From: Phytohabitans rumicis | GTDB taxonomy: Bacteria; Actinomycetota; Actinomycetes; Mycobacteriales; Micromonosporaceae | Reading direction: 5' to 3' | Length of the DNA: 64,000 nt | Assembly (NCBI RefSeq): GCF_011764445.1 | Contig: NZ_BLPG01000001.1 | Coordinates: 3,162,001 to 3,226,000 of the forward strand | Shown: positions 26,222 through 34,919 of the stretch, one piece after another | How the letters are laid out: every line of letters starts with the position of its first letter | How positions within the stretch are numbered: position 1 is the stretch's first letter | Translations under genes and position numbers: made by a program | Notes under the pieces: generated by a model | What the model was told of the DNA's origin: nothing | What the model saw: only the letters and a program-made list of their open reading frames with translations | Database searches by the model: none

Positions 26222-27876
26222 ATCACGACCTCGACGTCCTTGCGCGGGTCGACCAGCAGCGCCTGGGCGACGATCGCGAGGAAGAACGCGCCGCCGAGCA
26301 ACGCCGGGGCGAAGACCAGCGCGTCGCCGGTCACCATCCGGTAGCCGGCGACCGCCACCCACAGCAGGCCGGCGCCGGCCGTCCAGTACCTCAGACCGGT
26401 CCAGAGCCGCTTGGTCTTGCTCTTCTGGCCCTTGCCGCCGGTCGGCTGCCAGCCCATCTGCCGGCCCCGCAGGATGTCCAGGATGGCAAAGGCGTGGGCC
26501 CAGCCGTACAGCATCCGGACGGTCCAGGACTCCAGGCCGTACCGGACCCGGTGCCACAGCGGGAAGAGCACGAAGTTGTAGATCACACTGGGCAGGATGA
26601 GCAGGTAGTTCGACAGCGCCATCGCGTGCGGGAAGAACAGCAGCATGACGAGCGGGATGATCGGGCCGGCGAACGTGAAGACGGCCGTGTGCACGTAGTA
26701 GCAGAAGCCCGAGACGTAGCTGAGCCGGGCACGCCACTTCAGCTTGGTCTGCCAGAACTTCTTCGACCCGAGCAGGCTCATCGACCCGGCGCACCAGCGG
26801 TACTGCTGGGTGAAGAACGAGTCGACGTCGCCCGGGCAGAGCCCGGCCGCGAGCGGCAGCGGGATGTACCGCAGGTGCCAGTTCTTCATCCGCAGGTCGA
26901 AGCCCGTGTGTACGTCTTCGGAGTGCTCGATCAGCGTCGAGCCGCCGATGTCGTCCAGGGCGGCGCGGCGGTACACGGCGCAGCTGCCGACGCAGATGGC
27001 CGCGCCGTGGTGCTGGCGGGACACCTGCACCGACCGGTAGAAGAGCTCCTGCACCGCGCCGGCGCCGCGCTCGACCCAGCCCTGTCCCTTGTGGACCCGG
27101 AAGAACTGCGGCGATTGCACGATGCCGAGGGTCGGGTCGGCCTCGAAGTACGGCAGCATCTCGTCGAGCATGTCGTGGCGGGGCGAGAAGTCGGCGTCGA
27201 GGACGAGGATGTAGTCGCCGAGGGTGCGCTCGAACGCGTACCGCATGTTGCCGGCCTTCTTGTACCACCCCCGGTTCGGCCGGCGCTGGTAGACGAAGCT
27301 GAAGGCGAGGGCCATCCGCTCCATGTCCTCGGTCGGCGAGTCGTCCAGCACGTACACCGTGACGTTGCCGCGGTAGTACGTGGCCATCTGGCGCACGTAC
27401 TCCCAGGTGTTGGCCAACACGTGCGGCGGCTCGCCGCACACCGGCAGGAAGATGTCGACCGCCGGGTACCGCTCCGGCTTCCAGCCGTAGACGAGCTGCT
27501 TGTGCTCCTTCATGTCGAAGCCGGGTGTGAAGAGGTTGACGCACACCGAGATGACGTAGTACGCGAGCGTGAAGAGCAGCAGCGGCGTCAGCACCAGCAG
27601 CCAGGGCGCCAGCCGGAGGAAGAGCACCTGGCTGATGACCAGCGAGCCGAAGCTGACGAAGGAGAAGAGCATGAGGCCGGCCAGCCGGCGCTTGCGGTAG
27701 AGGTACTTCTCGTCGTCCGTGGGCGGCAGCGGCACCGGCGCGTACGCGGGGCGCATGATGACTTCCGCGCGCCGGCCGCCTCGGCGCTGCGCGGGCACCT
27801 TGACGGCTCCGGGCAATCTGAACTCGGCGGTGGCGTCGATTGGCAGCGCGGCGTCGGTGCGCGCGGGCGAACCCAC
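26218..27876 (-). CDS. Cellulose-synthase-like processive GT2
   Basis: 552 residues from GTG 27876, preferred because of the AGGGGGA site 8 bases upstream; an ATG at 27936 adds 20 residues without a ribosome site. Two N-terminal spans ('LMLFSFVSFGSLVIS', 'LLVLTPLLLFTLAYYVI') precede the GT-A domain: 'VDIFLPVCGEPPHVL', 'VTVYVLDDSPTEDMERM', 'YILVLDADFSPRHDML', 'EHSEDVHTGFDLRM' and the processivity motif 'QQYRWCAGSM' (QxxRW). Four to five C-terminal spans follow. It makes and exports a beta-linked glycan. The next gene is a GH26 enzyme and the divergent gene a GlxA-type oxidase, so the nearest analogy is CslA. Confidence 0.9.
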   Translation of the reverse strand: MGSPARTDAALPIDATAEFRLPGAVKVPAQRRGGRRAEVIMRPAYAPVPLPPTDDEKYLYRKRRLAGLMLFSFVSFGSLVISQVLFLRLAPWLLVLTPLLLFTLAYYVISVCVNLFTPGFDMKEHKQLVYGWKPERYPAVDIFLPVCGEPPHVLANTWEYVRQMATYYRGNVTVYVLDDSPTEDMERMALAFSFVYQRRPNRGWYKKAGNMRYAFERTLGDYILVLDADFSPRHDMLDEMLPYFEADPTLGIVQSPQFFRVHKGQGWVERGAGAVQELFYRSVQVSRQHHGAAICVGSCAVYRRAALDDIGGSTLIEHSEDVHTGFDLRMKNWHLRYIPLPLAAGLCPGDVDSFFTQQYRWCAGSMSLLGSKKFWQTKLKWRARLSYVSGFCYYVHTAVFTFAGPIIPLVMLLFFPHAMALSNYLLILPSVIYNFVLFPLWHRVRYGLESWTVRMLYGWAHAFAILDILRGRQMGWQPTGGKGQKSKTKRLWTGLRYWTAGAGLLWVAVAGYRMVTGDALVFAPALLGGAFFLAIVAQALLVDPRKDVEVVM

Positions 27877-28249
27877 GGTGGAATTTCCCCCTAGTGCGGA
27901 CGAACAAGGGAACAGCTGATGTGAACAGAAGCACATCGGAGGTAGGGGTTGACGATCACCTCCGGATGGGTCTCGATCGACCGGCTATGCCCGATTTCTG
28001 GTCTTTATCGATGGCCCCGCAGGCGGTAGACAAGGTCAAAAACCTATAAAATCCGACGCCAGCTCGCAATAGCCCGATTGGACAGGCGCGACGTGCCCGC
28101 ACAATCGCCGCGCGACCGTGACCGGACGGCCATATGCCCACCTCGCGAAGTGCCGGTACGCTGCCGGACGGCCGGAATTGAGGCAGGTCGAGGACGAGGA
28201 GCGCAGGGTGGCCGACGTCGGGTTCGCACGTGCCCAGCAGAAGGTACCG
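27877..28249. promoter_or_regulatory. Divergent control region between the synthase operon and the GlxA-like operon
   Basis: 373 bases without a gene, less GC-rich than its surroundings around 27945-28060. A TATAAA sits at 28045-28050 on the plus strand and could serve as a -10 element, but no matching -35 at normal spacing was found. Both glycan operons must be driven from here. Confidence 0.45.
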
Positions 28250-30322
28250 ATGTGGAGCCCGGAGCTCCGCCGCGGACTGAGCCGGGTGCTCGCGCTCACC
28301 GTGTTGCTCACCGCCGCCCTGGTGGTCGCCGCGCCGGCCCAGGCCGCCGACAACCTCGTGCAGAACCCCAGCGGGGAGGCCCTCACCAGCGGCTTCCCGA
28401 ACTGCTTCGAGAAGGCCGGGTTCGGCACAAACACGTTCACCATCGGCACCACCACGGACGCGCACACCGGCAGCGTCGCGACGAAGGTCAGCATCACCGC
28501 GATCACGTCCGGTGACCGCAAGGTCACGATGGCGCGGACCGCGGCCTGTGCCCCCACGGTCACCGCGGGTCGCCAGTACGACCTGTCCGTCTGGTACAAG
28601 TCCACGACCGTCGCGGCGGCCATGACGGTGTTCCGTCACGACGCCACCGCCGGCTGGCAGTACTGGACCGACCTCGCGACGCTCGCCGCGACCAGCACGT
28701 ACGCGCAGAAGACGGTGCGCACGCCGCCGCTGCCGACCGGCACCGACCAGATCGTCTGGGGCCTCAGCCTGTACGGCACCGGCACGCTCATCACCGACGA
28801 CTACTCGATGGTCGACGCGACCGCGCTGCCGCCCACACCGACCTGCACCGCCGGCGTCGCGTGCACCAAGGGCCAGTGGCAGGTCATGCCGTACCAGTCG
28901 CAGGTGCGCGGCATCCACGCCGTCGTGCTGCAGAACGGCAAGATCCTGCTGGTCGCCGGCTCCGGCAACGACACCGCCGCGTTCCGGGCCGGCACGTTCA
29001 AGACCGCCGTGTACGACCCGGCGACCGGCACCTTCACCAACGTCACCACCCCGGAAGACCTCTTCTGCGCCGGCCACGTCCAACTGGCCGACGGCAAGGT
29101 GCTGGTGATGGGTGGCAACAAGCAGTACCCGACCGCCGACGGCACCTCCGGGTTCAAGGGCCTGAAGAGCTCGTACCTCTTCGACCCGGCGACCAACGCG
29201 TACACGAAGATCAACGCCATGACCGCGGGCCACTGGTACCCGTCGGCGACGGTGCTCGGCAACGGCGACGTGATCTCGCTCGGTGGCCTCGGCGAAGACT
29301 CGAAGGGCACCGCGTTCACCGAGTACTACAAGGCTTCCGAGAAGCGCTGGCTGGCCTGGAACGAGGTCAAGCAGACCTGGAAGTGGTGGGGCCTGTACCC
29401 CACTATGGTGCTGATGCAGGACGGCCGCCTGTTCTACACCGGTAGCCACACCTTCGGGGCTGGCCTGGCCGGCAGCGGCGCGTCCATCTACGACTACAAC
29501 GCCAAGACCATCACCGACGTGCCCGGCCTGCAGAACAAGGACTACCGCGACCAGTCGATGAGCGTCATGCTGCCGCCGGCCCAGGACCAGCGGGTCATGA
29601 CGATCGGCGGCGGCAACGGACACACCAATGTGGACGCCAACCGGCTCACCGACATCATCGACCTCAAGGCGGCCAGCCCCACGTACAAGCCCGGACCGCT
29701 GATCCCGCAGGGGACGCTGACCGGCGGCGTGGCGCAGAGCGGCGACCAGGGCAAGATGTACGTCTCCGCGGTGCTGCTGCCGGACGGCACGGTCTTCGAG
29801 ACCGGTGGCGCCCTGCACAACCGCGCCGACCCGGTGTACGAGGCGTCAATCTTCGACCCGATCTCCAACACGTTCCGCCCGCGGATGGCCACCGACCCGG
29901 TCCCGCGCTCGTACCACTCCTCGGCGTTCCTGCTGCCCGACGGCCGCGTCATGGCGATCGGTGAGAACCCCGGCAACGGCACGTTCGACATGCGTATCTC
30001 GGTGTACTCGCCGCCGTACCTCTTCCAGGGCACCCGCCCGGTGATCCAGTCCGTCGCCGCGACGAACTGGGCGTACGGCAGCACCCAGAAGATCACCGTG
30101 AGCGCGCCGGTGGTGCGGGCGTCGCTGATCCGCCCGGCCGCGGTGACCCACTCCTCCGACCCGAACCAGCGCTTCGTCGAGCTGCCGATGACGGTCAGCG
30201 GCAACACGATCGGGCTCAACGTGACCAGCAACCCGAACATCGCGCCGCCCGGCTGGTACATGCTCTTCGTGCACGGCGCCAACGGCGTGCCGTCGGTCGC
30301 CAAGTGGGTCAAGCTCGGATGA
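28250..30322 (+). CDS. GlxA-type mono-copper radical oxidase with N-terminal carbohydrate-binding-like domain
   Basis: 690 residues. ATG 28250 has an AAGG site 6 bases upstream and opens a Sec signal peptide ending 'APAQAAD' (~35). Residues ~36-185 form a beta-sandwich, CBM-like domain. The kelch-propeller oxidase domain holds C273 ('LFCAGHVQLADG') and Y383 ('WWGLYPTMVLMQDG'), the expected Cys-Tyr redox crosslink. The copper ligands Y555/H556 are in 'RSYHSSAFLLPDGRV' and H634 in 'VTHSSDPNQRFVEL'. The C-terminal Ig-like domain ends 'GWYMLFVHGANGVPSVAKWV'. All galactose-oxidase/GlxA metal residues are therefore present. By analogy with Streptomyces GlxA it oxidises an extracellular glycan made by the divergent synthase. 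Confidence 0.9.
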   Translation: MWSPELRRGLSRVLALTVLLTAALVVAAPAQAADNLVQNPSGEALTSGFPNCFEKAGFGTNTFTIGTTTDAHTGSVATKVSITAITSGDRKVTMARTAACAPTVTAGRQYDLSVWYKSTTVAAAMTVFRHDATAGWQYWTDLATLAATSTYAQKTVRTPPLPTGTDQIVWGLSLYGTGTLITDDYSMVDATALPPTPTCTAGVACTKGQWQVMPYQSQVRGIHAVVLQNGKILLVAGSGNDTAAFRAGTFKTAVYDPATGTFTNVTTPEDLFCAGHVQLADGKVLVMGGNKQYPTADGTSGFKGLKSSYLFDPATNAYTKINAMTAGHWYPSATVLGNGDVISLGGLGEDSKGTAFTEYYKASEKRWLAWNEVKQTWKWWGLYPTMVLMQDGRLFYTGSHTFGAGLAGSGASIYDYNAKTITDVPGLQNKDYRDQSMSVMLPPAQDQRVMTIGGGNGHTNVDANRLTDIIDLKAASPTYKPGPLIPQGTLTGGVAQSGDQGKMYVSAVLLPDGTVFETGGALHNRADPVYEASIFDPISNTFRPRMATDPVPRSYHSSAFLLPDGRVMAIGENPGNGTFDMRISVYSPPYLFQGTRPVIQSVAATNWAYGSTQKITVSAPVVRASLIRPAAVTHSSDPNQRFVELPMTVSGNTIGLNVTSNPNIAPPGWYMLFVHGANGVPSVAKWVKLG

Positions 30323-30870
30323 GCCAGGGGTTCCGGGCCCTCGCTGACTGGCTGAGGGCCCGCAGCCGCCGCGAGCGCTACGGCGCCGCGGTGCTGCTCC
30401 TCGTGGTCCTGCTGTCGGTGGGCGCCTGGGCGATGACGGGCGGCACCGGCGGCGCGCCCATCTGGTCCGACGGCGCCTCCTTGCGCGACACCGGGGACGG
30501 CGGCGGCGCCGCGCCCGACGGGGATGCCGGAAGCGGCTCCGACGCCGGCTCGGGCGGCAAGGGGAACCAGGCCGGCTCGGCGGTGTCCGCCCCGCCGCGG
30601 GTGCTCGACTTCGCCGGGCAGCCGGGTGCCACCCCGGAAAGCCCGTTGCCCTCTCCGACGGCTCCACTGGAGATCGAAGAGGGCAACGAGGGCTGCGACT
30701 ACTCGTACGGCGACCGCACGGTGTGCGTCCCCTGGGAGTTCCCGGAGGGCGTCACCGACAAGTGCGCCTGGCTCAAGGAGCGGGGCTACAAGCCGTTGCA
30801 GGTCAACGGCCGCGACCGCCACGGCCTGGACCGCAACGGCGACGGTATCGGCTGCGGCGACGGCGACTAG
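30319..30870 (+). CDS. Single-pass membrane protein with C-terminal excalibur-like calcium motif
   Basis: 183 residues. ATG overlaps the oxidase stop (ATGA). Residues ~22-40 are a membrane anchor, followed by an ~80-residue Gly/Ser/Ala/Pro linker with acidic residues. A ~55-residue extracellular module follows, with 'GCDYSYGDRTVCVPW', 'CAWLKERGYKPL' and the ending 'GLDRNGDGIGCGDGD', which resembles the excalibur D-x-D-x-D-G-x-x-C loop. It is probably a wall-associated partner of the oxidase; calcium binding is predicted, not shown. Confidence 0.75.
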   Translation: MSQGFRALADWLRARSRRERYGAAVLLLVVLLSVGAWAMTGGTGGAPIWSDGASLRDTGDGGGAAPDGDAGSGSDAGSGGKGNQAGSAVSAPPRVLDFAGQPGATPESPLPSPTAPLEIEEGNEGCDYSYGDRTVCVPWEFPEGVTDKCAWLKERGYKPLQVNGRDRHGLDRNGDGIGCGDGD

Positions 30871-30995
30871 CCGGTCAGCTTCGTCGACCACGTCTCCGGG
30901 CGGCCCGGCTTCGCGTCCGGCGCCAACCGCACCCGGCCGTACCCTTCGTCGAACGTCAGCACGTGCACCGGGAACCCGCCGAAGTCGTAGATCAC
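30867..30995 (-). pseudogene. Coding-like 3' remnant or very short gene
   Basis: Forty-two codons from a GTG at 30995 to TAG 30867-30869 have almost exclusively G or C at third positions and read 'VIYDFGGFPVHVLTFDEGYG' followed by a hydrophilic tail. The frame stays open upstream but loses the codon bias, and there is no ribosome site. It is most likely the end of a gene truncated by rearrangement. Its stop overlaps the stop of the excalibur gene on the other strand. Confidence 0.35.
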
Positions 30996-31029
30996 CAGAC
31001 GCCGGGCCGGGATCGCCGTGTTGACACGA

Positions 31030-32820
31030 CTACCGGGCCGTGTGGTCCCGGAACCCCCGACCCACCTTGCGCCCGAGGTAGCCGGCCGTCACGAGGTGCT
31101 CCAGCAACGGCGCCGGGGCGAACCCGGGCTCGCGCAGCTCCAGGTACAGCTCGCGCTGGATGGCCAGCGAGACGTCCAGCCCGACGACGTCGAGCAGCTC
31201 GAACGGCCCCATCGGGTAGCCGCAGCCCAGCTTCATCGCGTAGTCGATGTCGTCGGCCGTCGAGTACGACGCCTCCAGCATCCGCACGGCGTCGTTGAGG
31301 TACGGGAACAGCAGCGCGTTCACCACGAACCCGGCCCGGTCGGCGCACACCACGCCGGTCTTGCCCAGCCCGCCCACCACCGCCCGCGCGGTGGCCAGCG
31401 CCTCCGGCGAGGTGCGGATGGTGCGTACGACCTCCACCAGCGGCATCACCGGCGCCGGATTGAAGAAGTGCAGCCCCACCACGTCGGCCGGCCGGTGGGT
31501 GGCCATCGCGCACTGGATCACCGGCAGCGACGACGTGGTGGTCGCCAGCACCACGCCCGGCTTGCAGATCTCGTCCAGCGACGCGAAGAGCGCCTGCTTG
31601 ACGCTCAGCTCCTCGATGACGGCCTCCACCACGAGGTCCACATCGGCCAGGTGCTCCAGGGTCGCCGACCAGCTCACCCGGCTCAGCGCCGCGTCCCGGT
31701 CGGCCTCGGTCAGCTTGCCCCGCACGACACCCTTGTTGAGCGACTTCTTGACCGACTCGCACACCCGCGCGGACTTTTCCGCGCCGCGGGTCACCGACAC
31801 CACCTCGTACCCGGCCTTGGCGAACACCTCGATGATGCCGGTGGCCATCGTCCCGGAACCGACCACACCGACCTTCGCGATCACGCGCGCGCCGTCGGTG
31901 GCCGCCGGATCCGCGGCGGTCGGCGTTTGTTCATCGGGTACGACTACCGGCGAACCCGCTTTCTCATAGGCGTAGAAGCCCCGTCCCGACTTCCGGCCCA
32001 GCAGTCCCGCGGTGACCATCTGCTTGATGAGCGGCGCCGGGGCGTGCCGGCGGTCCCGCCCACCCCGGCGGTACATCGTGTCCAGGATCTCGTACGCCGT
32101 GTCCAGCCCGATCAGGTCCATCAACGCGAGCGGGCCCATCGGCAGCCCGCAGCCGAGCTTCATGGCCGCGTCGATGTCCTCCCGGGTCGCGTAGCGCGAC
32201 TCGTACATCGTGACGGCGTGGTTCAGGTAGCCGAAGAGCAGCGCGTTGGCGATGAACCCGGCCCGGTCGTTGATCGTCACGTCGACCTTGCCCAGCCGCT
32301 CGCACAGGGCCTCGACGTCGGTGACCACGTCGGGCTCCGTCACCACCGTGCGGATGACCTCGACCAGCTTCATGATCGGCGCCGGGTTGAAGAAGTGGAT
32401 GCCGATCACCTGGTTGGGCCGGTGCGTGGCGACCGAGATCTCGGTGACGCTGAGCGAGGACGTGTTGGTCGCCAGGATCGCGGTCGGCTTGCAGACCTGG
32501 TCCAGCTCCGCGAAGATCCGCTGCTTGAGGTCGAGGTGCTCGGGCACCGCCTCGATGACGAGATCCACGTCGGCGAGCGCCGCCAGCCCGACGGCGAACG
32601 TGACCCGTCCCAGCAGCGCGTCCCGGTCTTCGGCGGCGAGCTTGCCCTTGGCGACGGCCCGGTCCGTCGACCCGACGAGGGTGGCCCGTCCGCGTTCGAG
32701 CGCGGCGTCACTCACCTCCACCGCGAGCACGTCCAGGCCGTTCCGGGCGAAGACCTCGACGATCCCGGCGCCCATCGTGCCCAGCCCGACCACGCCAACG
32801 CAGTTGATCTCGCGCGCCAC
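31030..32820 (-). CDS. Fused tandem 3-hydroxyacyl-CoA (3-hydroxybutyryl-CoA) dehydrogenase
   Basis: 596 residues from GTG 32820 (AGGGAG site upstream); the open frame beyond that lacks coding character. Two complete dehydrogenases are joined head to tail. Copy 1 has the NAD motif 'GVVGLGTMGAGIVEVFA' and catalytic 'IGIHFFNPAPIM'. Copy 2 starts ~residue 310 with 'GVVGSGTMATGIIEVFA' and 'VGLHFFNPAPVM'. Each ends with the family's 'LGRK.GRGF' tail. Classical enzymes have a single unit of ~285 residues. Role: NAD(P)-dependent interconversion of 3-hydroxyacyl- and 3-oxoacyl-CoA, in fatty acid or ethylmalonyl-CoA pathway metabolism. Confidence 0.9.
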   Translation of the reverse strand: MAREINCVGVVGLGTMGAGIVEVFARNGLDVLAVEVSDAALERGRATLVGSTDRAVAKGKLAAEDRDALLGRVTFAVGLAALADVDLVIEAVPEHLDLKQRIFAELDQVCKPTAILATNTSSLSVTEISVATHRPNQVIGIHFFNPAPIMKLVEVIRTVVTEPDVVTDVEALCERLGKVDVTINDRAGFIANALLFGYLNHAVTMYESRYATREDIDAAMKLGCGLPMGPLALMDLIGLDTAYEILDTMYRRGGRDRRHAPAPLIKQMVTAGLLGRKSGRGFYAYEKAGSPVVVPDEQTPTAADPAATDGARVIAKVGVVGSGTMATGIIEVFAKAGYEVVSVTRGAEKSARVCESVKKSLNKGVVRGKLTEADRDAALSRVSWSATLEHLADVDLVVEAVIEELSVKQALFASLDEICKPGVVLATTTSSLPVIQCAMATHRPADVVGLHFFNPAPVMPLVEVVRTIRTSPEALATARAVVGGLGKTGVVCADRAGFVVNALLFPYLNDAVRMLEASYSTADDIDYAMKLGCGYPMGPFELLDVVGLDVSLAIQRELYLELREPGFAPAPLLEHLVTAGYLGRKVGRGFRDHTAR

Positions 32821-32948
32821 GACCCACTCCCTAACGCCGCCTAAGGCTCCGTTTTTCGGAGTCTCCCACGCCCTACTGACGCGTAACAAAGAGGTGGCCC
32901 ATCTCACGGCCGCGCCCCCACCGGGTGCCAGCAGGTGATCATGGGCTA

Positions 32949-33044
32949 TCACCGGGGTGATGTGGTCCAGCGCACGCCGACCTGGCGCAGGTCGGCCGCC
33001 AGCTTCGGGCCGATGTTGACGAGGCTCCGCAGATCGCTCTCCAT
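32949..33044 (-). pseudogene. Remnant of a TfoX C-terminal-domain gene
   Basis: Thirty-one codons from ATG 33044 contain 'LRSLVNIGPKLAADLRQVGV', which matches the start of the TfoX C-terminal (helix-hairpin-helix-like) domain, then stop abruptly. A second coding-like stretch just upstream in another frame reads 'AALRRLARALDDAIVLFGLE'. The rest of the gap 32821-33235 holds no gene. Confidence 0.4.
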
Positions 33045-33223
33045 GGGCGTACCACTCCAGTCCGAACAGGACGATCGCGTCGTCGAGCGCCCGGGCCAGC
33101 CGCCGCAGCGCCGCCAGCGGCACGCCGTCGCCGCCGGCCGCCCACTCGCGGACGATCCGCAGGATGGCCAGTGGGCACCGGATTTGTTATGTCCCACATA
33201 TCCTACTGATGGGTAACCCGGTT

Positions 33224-33236
33224 TACACTCCGGACA
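33224..33236 (+). promoter_or_regulatory. Probable leaderless start of the aldehyde dehydrogenase gene
   Basis: TACACT (33224-33229) lies 6 bases before ATG 33236 and there is no ribosome binding site. A -10 box this close implies transcription starting at or next to the A of the ATG. A clear -35 was not identified. Confidence 0.45.
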
Positions 33237-34744
33237 TGACGGCTGTGCACACCCCCGGAGCGCCGCGGATCGAAGACGGCGAGCTGGTCTCCACCAACCC
33301 GGCGACCGGCGCCGAGGCCGGACGCTTCCCCGTGGCCAGCGCCGAAGACATCGGACGCGCCGTGGAGCGCGGGCGCGAGGCGGGCCTGTGGTGGGCCGGG
33401 CTCGGCTTCGCCGGCCGCAAGGAGCGGCTGCTGCGGTGGCGCGCCCTGCTGGCACAGCAGATCACCGAGCTGGCCGAGCTCTCCAACCGCGAGGGCGGCA
33501 AGCCGGTCGCCGAGGCGATCGTCGAGGCCACGTCCGGGATCGAGCACGTCGACTGGGCCGCGCGCAACGCGCGGCGGGTGCTGGGCCCCCGAGGGGTACG
33601 CAGCCGGCTCGTCCTCGCCGAGTTCTCCGCCCACCTGGAGTACCAGCCGTACGGCGTGGTGGGCGTGATCGGGCCGTGGAACTACCCGGTGCTCACCCCG
33701 CTCGGCTCCATCGCGTACGCCCTGGCCGCCGGCAACGCCGTCATCTTCAAGCCCAGCGAGTACACGCCGGCCGTCGGGCAGTGGCTCGCCGACTCGTTCG
33801 CCCGGGCGGTGCCGGAGCATCCGGTCTTCCAGGTCGTACACGGGCTGGGCGACGTCGGCGCGGCGCTGTGCCGGTCGGGCGTGGGCAAGCTCGCGTTCAC
33901 CGGGTCGACCGCCACCGCCAAGAAGGTGATGGCCGCCTGCGCCGAGACCCTGACCCCGGTGCTGCTGGAGGCCGGCGGCAAGGACGCGATGATCGTCGAC
34001 GCCGACGCCGACCTGGACGCGGCGGCCGACGCCGCGGTCTGGGGCGGCATGACGAACGCCGGCCAGACCTGCATCGGCATCGAGCGGGTGTACGCCGTGG
34101 CACCCGTTTACGACACCCTCCTCGCCAAGGTGGTCGAACGCGCCGGCAGACTGACCGTCGGCGCGGGCGACGGCGCCGACATCGGCCCGATCACCATGCC
34201 CTCGCAGATCGACGTCATCCGCCGGCACATCGACGACGCGATCGCGCGCGGCGGGCGGGCCGTCCTCGGCGGGCCGGAGGCCGTGCAACCGCCCTACGTA
34301 CGCCCGACCATCCTGGTCGACGTGCCGGAGGACGCCGCGGCGGTACGCGAGGAGACCTTCGGCCCCACGCTCACGATCCGCCGCGTGCAGGACGCCGACG
34401 AGGCGGTCAGCCTGGCCAACGCCGTCCCGTACGGCCTGGGCAGCTCGGTCTTCGGCCGGCGCCGGGCCATCGCCATCGCCCGGCGGCTCCGCACCGGCAT
34501 GAGCGCCATCAACTCGACGCTCACCTTCGTCGGCATGTCCACGCTGCCGTTCGGCGGGGTCGGCGACTCCGGCTTCGGGCGCATCCACGGCGACGACGGA
34601 CTGCGCGAGTTCGGCCGGGCCAAGGCGATCACGAAACGGCGCGGTCCGTCCCTGCTCCCGGCCATGACGTTCGACCGTACGCCGGAGCAGGTCGCGAGGA
34701 TCGTCAAGCTGGTAAAGCTCCTCTACGGCCGTCGTACCCCCTGA
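33236..34744 (+). CDS. NAD(P)-dependent aldehyde dehydrogenase
   Basis: 502 residues. ATG 33236 was chosen over an upstream in-frame start at 33164 because coding character begins there. The family motifs are 'YGVVGVIGPWNYPVLTP', 'NAVIFKPSEYTPAVG', 'LAFTGSTATAKKVM', the general base Glu in 'LLEAGGKDAMIV' and the catalytic Cys in 'NAGQTCIGIERVYA'. The C-terminal 'FGGVGDSGFGR' is also conserved. It oxidises an aldehyde to the acid; the substrate (for example succinic semialdehyde) is not determined. Monocistronic and followed by repeat copy 5. Confidence 0.9.
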   Translation: MTAVHTPGAPRIEDGELVSTNPATGAEAGRFPVASAEDIGRAVERGREAGLWWAGLGFAGRKERLLRWRALLAQQITELAELSNREGGKPVAEAIVEATSGIEHVDWAARNARRVLGPRGVRSRLVLAEFSAHLEYQPYGVVGVIGPWNYPVLTPLGSIAYALAAGNAVIFKPSEYTPAVGQWLADSFARAVPEHPVFQVVHGLGDVGAALCRSGVGKLAFTGSTATAKKVMAACAETLTPVLLEAGGKDAMIVDADADLDAAADAAVWGGMTNAGQTCIGIERVYAVAPVYDTLLAKVVERAGRLTVGAGDGADIGPITMPSQIDVIRRHIDDAIARGGRAVLGGPEAVQPPYVRPTILVDVPEDAAAVREETFGPTLTIRRVQDADEAVSLANAVPYGLGSSVFGRRRAIAIARRLRTGMSAINSTLTFVGMSTLPFGGVGDSGFGRIHGDDGLREFGRAKAITKRRGPSLLPAMTFDRTPEQVARIVKLVKLLYGRRTP

Positions 34745-34790
34745 CCTGCCCCACCCCTCCCCACCCCGCCCCGGCCCGCCCCTTCTTCCC

Positions 34791-34873
34791 GTCGATCAAG
34801 GGCAAACGGTCGTGGTTTGATCTCCAATCCACGGCCGTTTGCCCTTGATCGACGCGGAATTCCTTGATCGACG
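34791..34873 (+). repeat. Dispersed palindromic repeat, copy 5 (B/B arms)
   Basis: GTCGATCAAGGGCAAACGG pairs with CCGTTTGCCCTTGATCGAC around a TTTGATCTCC loop, with one outer CCTTGATCGACG unit on the right. Both arms are of the CAAACGG type, so the stem is again symmetric. Confidence 0.9.
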
Positions 34874-34919
34874 AACGCCCCGGCCGGAACCTCGTCGCGG
34901 CCATCGCCGTCGAACGGGC

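Noticed and set aside
27956-29818. A 620-codon minus-strand open frame
   Set aside because: It lies opposite the GlxA-like oxidase, whose copper ligands and signal peptide are unambiguous; the antisense frame has shadow composition.
32821-33123. An upstream extension of the fused dehydrogenase to 697 residues
   Set aside because: The added ~100 residues lack family similarity and ribosome signals. GTG 32820 has a good AGGGAG site and starts right before the NAD-binding motif.
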